From assembly GCA_963514095.1 (NCBI GenBank), contig OY741281.1, positions 13,560,382 through 13,624,381 of the forward strand: a stretch of DNA of 64,000 bases, in the 5' to 3' direction. Below, piece by piece: positions 48,458 through 60,400 of this stretch (its first letter is position 1; each line of letters starts with the position of its first letter). The DNA comes from Eutrigla gurnardus (Eukaryota; Chordata; Actinopteri; Perciformes; Triglidae). The position numbers were made by a program, and so were the translations under genes. Under the pieces are notes generated by a model. It made no database searches. It saw only the letters and a list, made by a program, of their open reading frames with translations, and was not told the origin of the DNA.

Positions 48458-50967
48458 GGGTCATTCCGTGTCATTTCATCAAATGCCTCCCACCTAACCA
48501 TCTCAGAATGTCCTGAAAAAATTTGAGTACAAAGACGCACTTGTTACTAGGACAAATCCAAAATATTAGGTCTCTACTGTCAACAGTTTCCTCATGAAAC
48601 GTCATTGAATGAAGGGTAGTTTAGACGGTTTTTGGCATCATACTCTGAAAAGCCATTTTTAAACGGCATTATCTGGAAAACTATCTCACCTGTGGCCTTC
48701 AAAATTTCTACAGTGTATATCTGTTACTAATAGCCTCCAGACATGAAATATCAGGGGTGTAGCTCAATGATAACCTAGTATGGTAGGTACTTAAAATGAG
48801 GCTTGTTGAAATAAAGTAGTACATTTGAAGAGTGGCTGAGCTCCCATTTTTACAGATAAAAGACTTCTATCACTTCTGCCTCTATCTCTGGTGTTAGCTT
48901 AAACATTCTACAAAATATGGTCTCTCTTACATTATTCGTTTCACAGATATTAAGGCTCAAAAATGGAAGTTAACACATCTTTGCCCAAATTCAGAGTCAT
49001 ATTCCAAAAAACTGACAACACTTATCAGGTCCAAACTTACTTTTTTTGAAAGATCATATTCTTGTTAAAATCATATTAAAAAACCAGGAGGGTGTTTTAC
49101 CTCATTTTGTCGCAGTGATTTTTTAAAATCCTGATATTGGTGAGGTTTTTGTGGCTGGTTTTGGTACTGCATGTCCTAATAGCCTACCAGTAAACATCAC
49201 AGGAGGGCAATTCAAATGTGTTTTTTACCATTTACCAAAGACTTACATGTGCCTAAATGCTACTGATAAATTTAGCCTTACGAAAACATTAAAATGTAGC
49301 ACAGTTGTAGTTACAGAGGCAATAAGTCCTTGAATGTGAGTTAAACATGGTGAAAGCAGCTTTTAATGTCTTAAACCATGAACAAAAATAGCATAATATT
49401 GAAGACTGTACATTTTGTCATACTTTAAGTATATAAATACCACAACCAAATCAAATAATAATCTTTATTTGAGCATAAGATTTTACATTACAGTACAAAA
49501 GTCTCCAAAGTTTGATATTGAATAACAGTTTGTCTCTATGCTCACTGTGAGGGATCACACATTTTTCATCTTTTAGATCCAATTCCTTTGTCACATTCAT
49601 TAATTTGGCAGTCAGTTTAGAAATTGTCTAATGTACATCTCTGCTCTGTTGTGCTCATCTTTTTTGATGGGATACATGCGCCCAGTTTCTGTAGAGGGAA
49701 CGTCAAATCTTGCAATTCTATGCTGCAGTGGGACATTGCACATCTTCTCTTCTTGGCCAGTAGAAACTCTTGGCAGGGCCATGTGGGTGCATGAACTGAA
49801 CCAGTACATCTTCATCTTGATCTGAAACATCTCTGATACTTCCTATCCACCATTTCTGATCATAACTCACATATTGTCTCATAGTGAGCAACTGTTATTC
49901 AATATCAAACTTTGGAGACTTTTCTACTGTAATGTAAAATCTTTATGCTCAAATTAAGATTATTATTTGATTTGGTTGTGTTATTTATATACTTAAAGTA
50001 TGACAAAATGTACAGTCTTCAATATTATACTATATTTGTTCATAAGACATTAAAAGCTGCTTTCAGCATGTTTAACTCACATTCAAGGACTTATTGCCTC
50101 TGTAACTACAACTGTGCTACATTTTAATGTTTTCGTGAGGCTAAATTTATTAGTAGCATTTAGTCACATGTAAGTCTTTGGTAAATGGTAAAAAACACAT
50201 TTGAATTGCCCTGCTGTGATGTTTACTTGTAGGATAATAAGACATGCAGTACCAAAAACGGCCATAAAAACCCCACCAATATCAGGAATTTAAAAAATCA
50301 CTGCAACAAATGGAGGCAAAACACCCTCCCAATTTTTAAATATGATTTTAACAAGAATATGATCTTTCAAAAAAAGTAAGTTTGGACCTGATAAGTGTTG
50401 TCAGTTTTTTGGAATATGACTCTGAAGTTGGGCAAAGATGTGTTTACTTCCATTTTTGAGCCTTAATATCTGTGAAACTAATAATCTAAGAGAAACCATA
50501 TTTTGTAGAATGTTTAAGCTAACACCAGAGATAGAGGCAGAAGTGATAGAAGTCCTTTATCTGCAAAAATGGGAGCTCAGCCACTCTTCAAATGTACCAC
50601 TTTATTTCAAAAAGCCTAATTTTAAGTACCTACCATACTAGGTTATCATTGAGCTACATCCCTGATTTTCTATGTCTGGAGGCTATTCGTAACAGATATA
50701 CTCTGTAAAAATTTTGAAGGCCACAGGTGAGATAGTTTTCCAGATATTGCTGTTTAAAAATGGCTTTTCAGAGCATGATGCCAAAAACCGTCTAAACTAC
50801 CCTTCATTCAATGATGTTTCATGAGGAAACTGTTGACAGTAGAGACCTAATATTTTGGATTTGTCCTAGTAACAAGTGTGTCTTTGTACTTGAATTTTTT
50901 CAGGACATTCTGAGATGGTCAGGTGGGAAGATTTTCAGAAATTTGATGAAATGACACGGAATGACCC
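48458..50967. mobile_element. 2.5-kb long-inverted-repeat (foldback) DNA element, family unknown
   Basis: The left arm (48458 to about 49550) reappears as its reverse complement in the right arm (about 49881 to 50967). Long stretches of both arms, read side by side, match with only scattered substitutions; I estimate a little over 90% identity. The left arm lacks about 14 bp just inside its terminus. The termini are GGGTCATTCC and GGAATGACCC. TTGT precedes the left end (48454-48457) and follows the right end (50968-50971), a plausible 4-bp target duplication. The arms have no open frame worth calling. The unpaired centre (49551-49880) is 330 bp. Foldback elements with kilobase inverted repeats are known among non-autonomous DNA transposons; I cannot name this one. 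If transcribed across, it would form a hairpin of about 1.09 kb. Confidence 0.92.
49612..49830 (-). other. 72-codon open frame in the loop of the foldback element
   Basis: The frame occupies two thirds of the unpaired centre and is the only part of the element with a frame of note. Its translation contains YWFSSCTHMALPRVSTG and EKMCNVPLQH. I recognise no domain. It could be a shred of the original transposase, captured host sequence, or chance; at this length chance is quite possible. A 64-codon frame lies on the opposite strand over the same bases. Confidence 0.25.
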
Positions 50968-50980
50968 TTGTGGTACTAGT

Positions 50981-51981
50981 TAGGGTTGGGAATCTCTTGG
51001 CACCTCACAAGTCACTTACGATTCAGGAGGTCAACGATTCAATTATAACCCATTATCAATGCATCTCGATGCAACAATCAACAATTTTTTTGTGTACATT
51101 TCCATGCATGATTTAAAAAAAAAAAAAAATTAAATAAGAATTTGCTCCTCTGAGTTTGTCACTTCCTACTTTTGTGCTAATCATTAAAGAAAATCAACAG
51201 GTCAATTACCTTCTCTAATGTTTTATTAAAGAAAAGGCTTTTCTTTGTTGTAGATATTACTTTCTATGAACACAAAGTCCTCCTGTTACAGGCGATGAGC
51301 ATATCCCTGAGAGAAAAACAGTATACTGTAACCTATATACACATACAGATATTTCAATGCAATAATCAATGCAGTTGCATCTCAACACATCACAGCGTAG
51401 CGGGCTGTGGTCTCCCAGCGCCGTGAGACAGTATCTTACGTTTCATACAGACAAACACACTGGGAGTAAAACCAGAGACTGTCCGTGGAACAACCAACAA
51501 GGTCACTGCCGTATTTATGCCGAGACAACGTTATGTTCAGTGTTTACGTAGCCGCTACCGTGTTAGCCTAGCTTAGCTCTGAGCGAGCCAAACGCAAAAA
51601 CACGCATTTTTAAAGTTATTTGTGTATCATCTTAATGGACAGACTGAACAAACCATGACTTCAGACTTTTTACTAATCGTTGTTACTTCAGCATACTCTT
51701 TATCCGTAAATTGTATTCAAATCACAACGTCGTTTTTTGATAGCGACCACTGCTGTGAATACAGCTCTATGAGACTCACCGAGCCCCCTCCGGGTAAAGG
51801 TATAAACTCAGACAGGACAACGTTTAGTTTCCCGTTGTGTCTGGGACTTCACAACATGTACAAAGCAGTAATGGTGTCAGCCATGAATGATGAAACATTA
51901 TCCGTGTAAATACAGCGGGTGCCGCATGTCATTATCCGCATCACGATGCATCTAAGAATCGATTTCTTTCTCCCACCCCTA
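50981..51981. mobile_element. Non-autonomous hAT-type DNA element, 1.0 kb
   Basis: Starts TAGGGTTGGGAATCTC and ends GATTTCTTTCTCCCACCCCTA, giving imperfect terminal inverted repeats (TAGGGGTGGGA type). Subterminal AATGCATCTCGATGCA near the left end pairs with CACGATGCATCTAAG near the right end. Flanks GTACTAGT (50973-50980) and CTACTAGT (51982-51989) are an 8-bp target duplication with one mismatch, as expected for hAT. No transposase-like frame is present; the 95-codon frame at 51622-51909 is unrecognised. It would depend on a transposase supplied elsewhere. Confidence 0.85.
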
Positions 51982-51989
51982 CTACTAGT

Positions 51990-53479
51990 ACCTTTTCTGA
52001 CTGCGATACTACAACAGATAATGTGGCTCAGAGTATTTCCCCACAGACCAACATTACAAACAAGACAGCTGTAAAACTTAACAGGACACCTTCAGCTGCA
52101 AACAAGGTGATAATCACGCTCCATAATAGGATTTTTATGTGGTTCAAATCTGCAAAATGTATCAGAGCAGAGAAAAGCTATTTATGTTTCATAAATCATT
52201 CTATTCTGAATATTTTCTTGTATTTTAATATTCTGGTGTGTAGTGCACTGACCTTTCTCATTCCTCGTTGGATGATACATATCTCTTGGACATTTTTGAA
52301 ACAAGCTGGAGAATGTGACTTAAATATTGATAATGCACAGACAGCTTTATCGCTCCTTTTATAACATTTTAGGACTCATACTCGGCTGGATAACATTATG
52401 GTCTTTCTCTGTGTGTTCTGTACTTATAAATATCTACCGACCTTATGCATAGTGACAGAGAGAGCCCATTGTAGTTTCAAACTGCTTTCTGTGTGCTAAT
52501 AGTAGTTGCTTATGTTTGCTAAAAGGCATATTAACTATTAGCACATTATCCATAGGAAGAATTAGGTCAGCTGATCAACTTGGCAAGCAGAAAAGAGAAA
52601 CAAGGATCTGATTCAGATTAGAGAGGAATGATAGCGAGCAGCCTGGAAGGCCTGCGTGGAGCCGTTTCCTTGCAATTTCCTTCCACCTCAATGGGGTTCC
52701 TTATGTCTGACTGTTATCTCTTTGGAGCCATGCCAAGGATGTCATCAATATTCCACTCATGAGGCACAATTCAAAACAGACTGTAGCCGCTCCTGTGCCT
52801 GCTACACTATGCAGCATCACATTCCCTCAGTGAGACAGAACAGAAGGCTTGATCCTGCAGGAAAGTGATCCGTGCATCTGTTTACCCGTCTATGCATCAT
52901 GCACGCGTGTTTTAGCTCCGGGAATTTCAACCACGATTGACAAATCACCAGGGCTGACACCTCGTGGTCGGTCGGTCCATACGCTCTCCTTTAATTTAAA
53001 CAAAACAAAAGCTCATAGAGTCTCCCTCGTGGTGTCTCAGACCTCAGTCCTGACACTTGTGCTACTTTCGGGTCGGATCCTTTGATTAATGCATATTGGT
53101 CAGGTGGGTGTGGCGGATAATAAAAAACCCTCACCGGCGAATCACTTCTTCACAGGCTTCGAGTGTTCACATATCAGAACTGGCACATTTTAATGTGTTT
53201 GCTCTAATAATGTTAATGTTTGTATTTGTTTATAATATAGCTGCAGGCGCTATTACAGCTTTGGCTCATTCTATTTCCAGAAGTCATATGAATATGGGCA
53301 GGCCCGCCGCGCCGGTCGACTGTGAGTCTATTATCATTTATGTATGAAAGCATTTGGTTCAAATTATTTAGTAAGCTGTAAATAGCTTTTTTATGTTTGT
53401 TTAGAAATCATTTAGGCTGCCAGGCCTAGTGCACGGTCGTGTGACTGATTCTGTTAATCGAGACATAACATGCAGACAG
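51990..53479. other. Unique non-coding stretch
   Basis: No gene recognised. The frame at 52023-52364 (113 codons) begins inside unique sequence and shows no known domain. Confidence 0.5.
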
Positions 53480-53513
53480 CCCCCCCCCCCCCCCCCCCCC
53501 CCCCCAAAAAAAA
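53480..53513. repeat. C26 homopolymer followed by A8
   Basis: Twenty-six C (53480-53505) then eight A. The longest G/C mononucleotide run in the window. Confidence 0.95.
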
Positions 53514-53688
53514 CAATAAGTTTGGCATTGAGAAGAACATTGTTTGTTATTAAAAATAAAATATTGGCACTAAACAATAACAGACAGACATTAAAATATA
53601 TTTCGAAATTTCTTTTAGTCAAATGATTATTTTCTGTAGGTGAGGTTTTTTCCCTTTAATCTTTTCTTTCCAGGTTCAAACTTTCTGT

Positions 53689-53767
53689 AACTGTTTTGCC
53701 ATGGGGGCAAAACAGTTACCCATGGCAAAACAGTCTGATTTAAACTTTTTCTGAAAGTTTAAATCAG
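53689..53767. repeat. Cluster of overlapping perfect hairpins
   Basis: AACTGTTTTGCC (53689-53700) pairs with GGCAAAACAGTT (53706-53717). The overlapping CTGTTTTGCCATGGG (53691-53705) pairs alternatively with CCCATGGCAAAACAG (53719-53733). Immediately after, CTGATTTAAACTTT (53735-53748) pairs with AAAGTTTAAATCAG (53754-53767). All pairings are perfect, and the first two exclude each other. Purpose unknown. Confidence 0.9.
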
Positions 53768-55239
53768 AGGAAATTGTCCAAAAGTCCTCTGATGTGACTC
53801 TCCAGCAGCAGTAATGTTACTAAAATTGGCTGTCTAGCTCGCCATCATGGAAGTGAAAAACAGACAGTGTTGCTATTTGTTAAAGTTATATTTACACAAT
53901 ATTTACTATTTGTCCGTTACAATATTCACAAAAGACAAAAGTATTCTGTGATGCAATATAAATGTGTTTCTGTGAGGAAACATGATTCCAGGTTGTTCTG
54001 ATGCCATTTTAAGAGTTTTCCACATATTTTCATAATTATAGCGATAATATCATAAAGCAATTATTTTGGACAGGATGATCATGACATGATTATTGTCCCA
54101 TGGGTGGTGATGATGGCAGACTGTGGACCCAGAGGAGTGACGTTCCGTCCTTAGTATGTAGACATTATTAAACGAGGGACATGAAGTCACATGAAACGCA
54201 TTGAAAAACATCAAAATGCAAAAAAATCCCCAAATGAAATTCATTTAAAAGCCTGTGTTTATTTTTCAAAGGTCCCTTTTCTCTGGTTCAATGCCACGTT
54301 CTACTTCAATGCCAAAGCTTACTGTCAGTGTTCAGGCTCCAGAACATGTTCGAGAGATGAAGTAGACGTACATCACAGAAGGTGCTCGGCTATCCGTACA
54401 GCATCACAGAGAAAACAAGGAGACCCAATCTACTCATTGACAACGTTTTGATCCTTCTTGGATCTTTACTGACAAACATCCAAGCAGGGAACCAACGTTG
54501 CGGCATGGAGTAGTGTGCAGGCCGTTAACATCCCGTCATGATGAACACACACAAGCCTCCAATGTAACCGCTCTAATTTGCTGAATCTAAATTCCGATGT
54601 TTATTAATTCAAATAAGTCTCCTGCTCGACACGGAGCATGCAATCCATCACTGAAGACTTGCATTCTGTCCTCCAAACGCTGATCTCACTTAATTTCTTT
54701 TAGTGGAATGCAACACTGTGTGGCCGCGCAGCTGAGAAAACAGAAATGATGGCTCCAACATTTTCAGCTGTTGAAATTAAAAGCTGCAATCCACATTAAA
54801 AAGCCCATGACATGTTGGCTTCCTTTATTATTGCTATACTTAAAAGTAAATTATCACACATAAGGTGTAACGTCTTACTCTCACTGGGCTATAAAACGTG
54901 TATTGGCCTCATTTATCTTGGCTTTCGAGGCACTCAGCTGTTATGTTCAAAGTAATTTTAAATATTACCCTGCTTTAACACACTTTACCCTCAGGCGGCG
55001 AGGAAAGAGTCTGGCCATTAAAAACAGCCCTCCTGAACAAGAAGTACCATCAGAGCCTCATTCCACAACAAGCTTCTGTTCCTGCTCCCCTCATCTCCAT
55101 TCCCTGTGCTCCGTCCTAATGTTCCAGCCCGCATCCTTGCTGAATAATTACAAGAGGCCCGTCCTCACCTGTCAGAGCGGCCGGGCCCCTTCGTTGAGCA
55201 TATGACAGCCATCGTGTCCCCTCACACCTCGACTTCCAT
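53768..55239. other. Unique non-coding stretch
   Basis: No gene or repeat family recognised. Balanced unique sequence; open frames under 101 codons. Confidence 0.5.
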
Positions 55240-55480
55240 TAGTGTGACTGGCCGTCGTGACTGCGGGCCCCATTCCGGGGGGTCAGGACCTTCGGATACG
55301 GGCTGTAATTGCAGCGTGTTGGAGTCTCTGCACCCCACCTAATGAATTGTCACCCAGTCGAATATGAAATTACGCGAGGTTGAATCGTAATAGATTACCA
55401 GGGTTGGCGAGGTTACGCTCAAAAGAAAATCCATTGTAAATCGCTGATTACCTGCCGAAAATTATTATTAGAAACATGTG
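55240..55480. promoter_or_regulatory. Candidate conserved non-coding element
   Basis: A repeat-free block with AATTGTCACCCAGTCG, GAAATTACGCGAGG, AATCGTAATAGATTACC and TCGCTGATTACC words: several ATTA-type homeodomain cores in balanced, CpG-containing sequence. Enhancer-like texture; not tested for conservation. Confidence 0.28.
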
Positions 55481-55563
55481 AAGTGGATTACTCAGACCGG
55501 TGTGACACAACCTGATCACCTTCACCTATTACTAGATTACTTTGTGCATAGAGGGGGACCAGT

Positions 55564-55865
55564 GCTAATCCTTGTCCGGCTTTAAGAAGAATCGGACATT
55601 CGCTCATTCCTAAAGTGGCTACAGAGAACACTGGAACTTTTTATCATGGTGATGGTGGTTTGATAATTATTCTAATTATCCTAGCCTTAAAAAGGCAACT
55701 CCTGATAACACTGCTTTCTTCGCACATAAGCGCTAATCCTGCTCCCTCACAAGCTGTTGGCTATAACCAGTTAGCGTGTTCATTAAGTGACTACAGAGGA
55801 TACTGGAACTTTATCATGTGGAGGTTGGGTTAATAGATATTCTTAAAGATCCTATTTTAATTAAT
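55564..55865 (+). repeat. Diverged tandem duplication, period about 170 bp
   Basis: GCTAATCCT starts at 55564 and again at 55732. CTACAGAGAACACTGGAACTTT at about 55619 corresponds to CTACAGAGGATACTGGAACTTT at about 55791, each followed by ATCATG and a GGTTTGATAATTATTCT / GGTTAATAGATATTCT segment. Substitutions and small indels show it is old. Confidence 0.75.
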
Positions 55866-56699
55866 ATCGGTATCTCATCAAAACTGGTTCCCCCACTAAC
55901 GTCAAGGCCCAAGGCCATATAAGGAGAATCTGCCTTTACTTTAAGCTGCTATCTCAATAAAAAGCTCTTCCATGATTCACTTAACAGACAACTGGTGCCA
56001 ACAGTTGATCCAGTTTATCTAAACTGCTTTATGAGTAAAAACCACATCTGAAATGTCAATAATCATCCCTCGTGCCGATTTCCAATCACGTTCACAAATT
56101 CAGATGAGTGGAGCTGCTCAGTCGTCACATGACAACAATCCAGCGAAAGATATGTCAACAGATGTATGTTTGCATTTTTAAAGTAACAATACACACATCA
56201 AAAGATACACAACTGCACCCGTCTTGTGTTTTTTTGTACTATTCACAAATGTATAGTGCCACCAAGCTGATACAAACTAGAGATCTGTGCTGAAAATTAA
56301 ACAATGCAACTGTCCATGCAGTGATCGCCTACCAAGCCTATAGCACTCCAGTTAGTTATAAAAGCTAGAATGACACATTAAATGGAACACAAAGCAGGGA
56401 ATTGACACAAGCAAATCAGCAGGAATTGAGCACATTTGAGTCATTGACAAATCACATTAAACAGATGACTGGACAACCAACACACACCAATAATCATTAA
56501 AAACGCTGCAGACTGTGTTCCTCCTGCCTGTGTGCATGCAGACAGCAGATTGATCGCAATACTAATAGGCATCCATAACATCAATAACCACATTGCAAGG
56601 AGTTAAATGCACACAAACAGGCAGACAGATAGACAGACACACAAGTGTATCTGACTCACGTTTTTCTGATGCTGAAGGTTGACCCTTCTTCCTTCTCAT
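55866..56699. other. Unique non-coding stretch
   Basis: No gene seen. A degenerate CAGACAGATAGACAGACAC run lies at about 56620-56642. Confidence 0.5.
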
Positions 56700-57000
56700 G
56701 GAGATTAGTTATCCACGTCATATAACGTCCCAGTGCGCGTGCTCAGAAGCTCATGTTTGTTTGTTTTCTGGTTTTAACAGCAACAGCGAGTTAACGCGCC
56801 TTGTTTCACCTGCTAACTTCATATTTTTGGTTACCACGGGTTTCACTATTCACGTTTTTCTCCGGAGTCTCCAGCGCCCGTTTCTTAACCTGTGACATGT
56901 GACCATGTTTTAATCAGAGGAAAGCAGCTGATCAGCTGCGTCGCGTCGCGATGCCACTCACTGACACCCATCAACCTGGAGGGGCGCTGTTTCGCACCTT
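56700..57000. other. CpG-containing patch with a 16-bp perfect palindrome
   Basis: CpG is locally denser than in the surroundings (for example GTCGCGTCGCGATG after the palindrome). GCAGCTGATCAGCTGC (56934-56949) is a perfect palindrome containing two CAGCTG E-boxes. No coding sequence downstream supports a promoter. Confidence 0.5.
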
Positions 57001-57199
57001 TCAGGGAAAGTGGAGAACAACCTGAAATTATGTATTATTCTTTCATTAAAATGATTTAAATAAAAATGTTGGACAGTTAGGGAGACGTTGCTTTGCCTTT
57101 GTTCCAGAGAGAGAGAAAAAAACATCTCTGCATTTGAGGGATGGCGCATATAGGCTACACCAGTATATGAGCTTTAAAGTTTCTCTGTCACGCAGTTGA

Positions 57200-57420
57200 A
57201 ACGGGTCAGCACAGAAATGTGAAAAATTAATTACAATGACCGCTTTGCTTCCTCCTCTTCACAGAGACACCACCATAAATAATTCTCAGTGCGAAGGCTT
57301 ATGTTTCGCCTCCTCACATCTGAATCAGGAGATGCATTTTTCATTGACCGGGGGCTCCATTAGACATGCTGATAGATGTTCCTGACACTTGAGGAGCACA
57401 TTCTCACACATCCACACAGG
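57200..57420. promoter_or_regulatory. Candidate conserved non-coding element
   Basis: TTAATTACAAT at 57227-57237 joins a homeodomain core to a SOX-type ACAAT site, followed by AAATAATTCTC and repeat-free balanced sequence. A weak, texture-based call. Confidence 0.22.
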
Positions 57421-60400
57421 GATGATTATTAAAAGAGATAAGCGAAGTGAAATCACACACAATTACCCTCTTGCTCCCCCACCAACACACAACCCCCTTC
57501 CTTCTTTCTCTCCTCTCAAGTTTGAAGGCTTTCACACCCAAGCAGACAAGCCTGCGCTGACCTAAAATCAGAGATGCCAATCGGGTATGAATAATAACAG
57601 GCTTAGTCATATTTCGGGCAACGTAAGCCATCATTACTCGTTCTCTCGGCCAGTAAATACAGGAAGGGAGCAGCAGTCACAGCCTAATTGTGACGGCACC
57701 TCGGCTTGTTCACTGCTAATTTATCAAACCGCACAGACTAAATAGCGGTTATGTATTGACGGTTAAAAAAACAAAAACGACAATCTTTTGCGAGGACAAG
57801 GAAGGAAAAGCAACCAGAAGAAGGGAAATGACAGATGCTCTTCAGTTTTGTTGTCTCTATCATCAACTGTCATTTTCCCCCCATTCAACAAACACAGAAT
57901 GTGAACAGTATACGTTAGTGCAGAGTCGCTTTGTTTGCTCTCAGAGGAACACATGCAATCAGTCAGTCAGTCCAAAGCGTTACGAAGCGTTACTGTAAAA
58001 CCACATGGCGGCCAATATTCTTCATTTTATTTAATGTTTTCCCCAAGAAATCGCATCGTTTGCGCTTTGAAAACTCATCATCCGTAAGTGCATAAAAGTC
58101 ATGTGTGCCATAAGGCTGTGAGAGTTCATCATCATTACCGTCCGCACATACAGCGGCAATCATGGCGTCTCACACCTTGCTGCTCTCGGCCTCTGATGTT
58201 TACAAAAATGCATGAATGAACTCCACTTTAAAAGCCAATCCAAATAATTGGCTTTATTGATCTGTTGTTTTGCCACATCATTATCTGAGAGGTGTGTAGC
58301 CCCTTTGAATACTTTTTAATGGACCTTGGCCAAGCGTGCGGGCTTGTACTTACAGATGACAACATGATTGTGTAATTATTCCGGCACAATAAGTTGGAGA
58401 CAAAGCATGGCACTCTCTGTTGCAAAGTGCAGCGATCTCCGCCGCGATCATTGACTTCTCTTGTAAATTTATTTCGCTGATACATTTCCAATAGATCGCC
58501 TTTTTTTTTTTAAAACCTACAACCTACTTTCTGTTATGTGCATTGTAACATGTTTCCAGATACAACTTCCATATTAAGCTCTACCCCGACCGGGTCTGCT
58601 CCACATCATGTTTCCTGTGTGTGCTCGGATCGACACGGTGCAGACGCCAATCAAACGGTCCCTACTGGCTCTCAATCTCCCAGCCTTCCTGCCCCGGGCT
58701 CCGGAGATGGAGAAAGGCCGTCCTGGGGTCACAACGCTCAGTGTTCTCATTCAGAGAAACCCCACTGCTGTTCTTTTCTCATTACCCACAAGCCCCGTGT
58801 CTGTGCAAACCCCCTCCACAACAACACGCCTCAGCCTCAGGTCGGGGGTCAGGTATTATTGAACTTGTTTTTATTTTTACTTTTTACTCCTCCACTAGCT
58901 TGCAGCAGTGTTGCTGTAACCATGGAGTGTGTTGTTTGGGTGTAGATCCATAACACAAGAAGGGTCTGGGCTTTACATTTCTGATTTGTCGGTCCATCTT
59001 CTAAGGAACTTGAGTCTGTTCCCTGACTGCCTGACAAAAAAAACACTATTTAATCAGAAAGAAAAAAACTTGCAGGAGGAGGGATGAAGACCAAACAACC
59101 ACCGAGGAGGAATGAATAGCCTTTTGTCATCCGCCCATCCACCCAAACATCTGCAGGAAAGAAGAAAAAGCTGCTTCCATGTTCCTAATTAATAACATTC
59201 CAAGCATAGAAACACATACCCTTCGACCACAAATTTGAATGCACACATGAAATCGGAGTTTTTGTTCTTGTAAAGAGATGAATATGAACGACTGTATCTC
59301 ATTAATCATTCAAGTGCAGTACTTTGTAAGCGTCTGCAGGCCGGGTTTCACTGTTTCCATGAACCAAACAGTGCCAACACACAGTGAGTTTTACATAGTA
59401 CAGGTGCATCGGCCTTTTGGTCCTTCCCAAACCACATTCCTAAAGACACTGGACTGATGTAACATGATGAAACGCGTCGCATGCCTTCTGCTGCTTTACA
59501 GCCGCAGCAGAATGGTAACACGGTGGGGATGAAAACAGTCCATTGAAGCTGCCTGGATACCAAACATTGCTAATATGTTGAGAATTAACTAGCTCATTCT
59601 GAATGGAGCGAACCAATTTAAAAGAAGACAAGGCCACTTCTATCTGAACGCTGTTGAAAAAAGGTCACATTTGTCAGGGTGGTTAGTCTCGTACTTTGGG
59701 AACAAAATGCTTAATTCAGTATATTTGGGTGAAGGAGGCTTAACCAAAGGCTTTAAAATAAGAATAAAATAATGAATGAGGTTAAGGACGTAATGCTGAA
59801 GTCAGCTCATTTACTTTTACTCCTTGATAGTCAATAAAGAGTATTTATTGGTGTGTATTTCATGCTAACTGCGCTATATTTTCCTCTGAATACACAATGA
59901 TTTACCGGAGGAAGTGTGAGGTGGACCAGCCTCGGGCGACAGGCCACCCTCGCAGCAGCTGTTGGTGCAGATGTAAGGTGACAGTAATCAATACTGATTA
60001 TTAAAGTGGGAACACCATCTCTAGTGTGTGATTAATCTTCATTCCCCCATGTTTACAGAGCCTCTTCTGGCCCGTTCGCCTCACAGGGGGGAGCGCTCCC
60101 CATTATCTCTCCCCAGAGACGGGACAAACAAAACGGCATCAACCATTAAAGATGCTCACTGTCACCGCGGAAGACACACGTCGTCCGCGGCGACGAGGCC
60201 CACATGTGACGAACATCAAAACAAGATGTCTGGTAACGTACCAGGAAGGAAGCAGAGACAGAAGATGTTTGAAGATCCACGACATCGTGAAAGGAACAAT
60301 CCAGCCTTTGTGTGCAGAATGAATGGGAAGACGTGATTGGTTGTTGCAAAGTGAGGCATTGTTCAGCATCTAAAATATTGCAACTTAAGTGAAAATTTTG

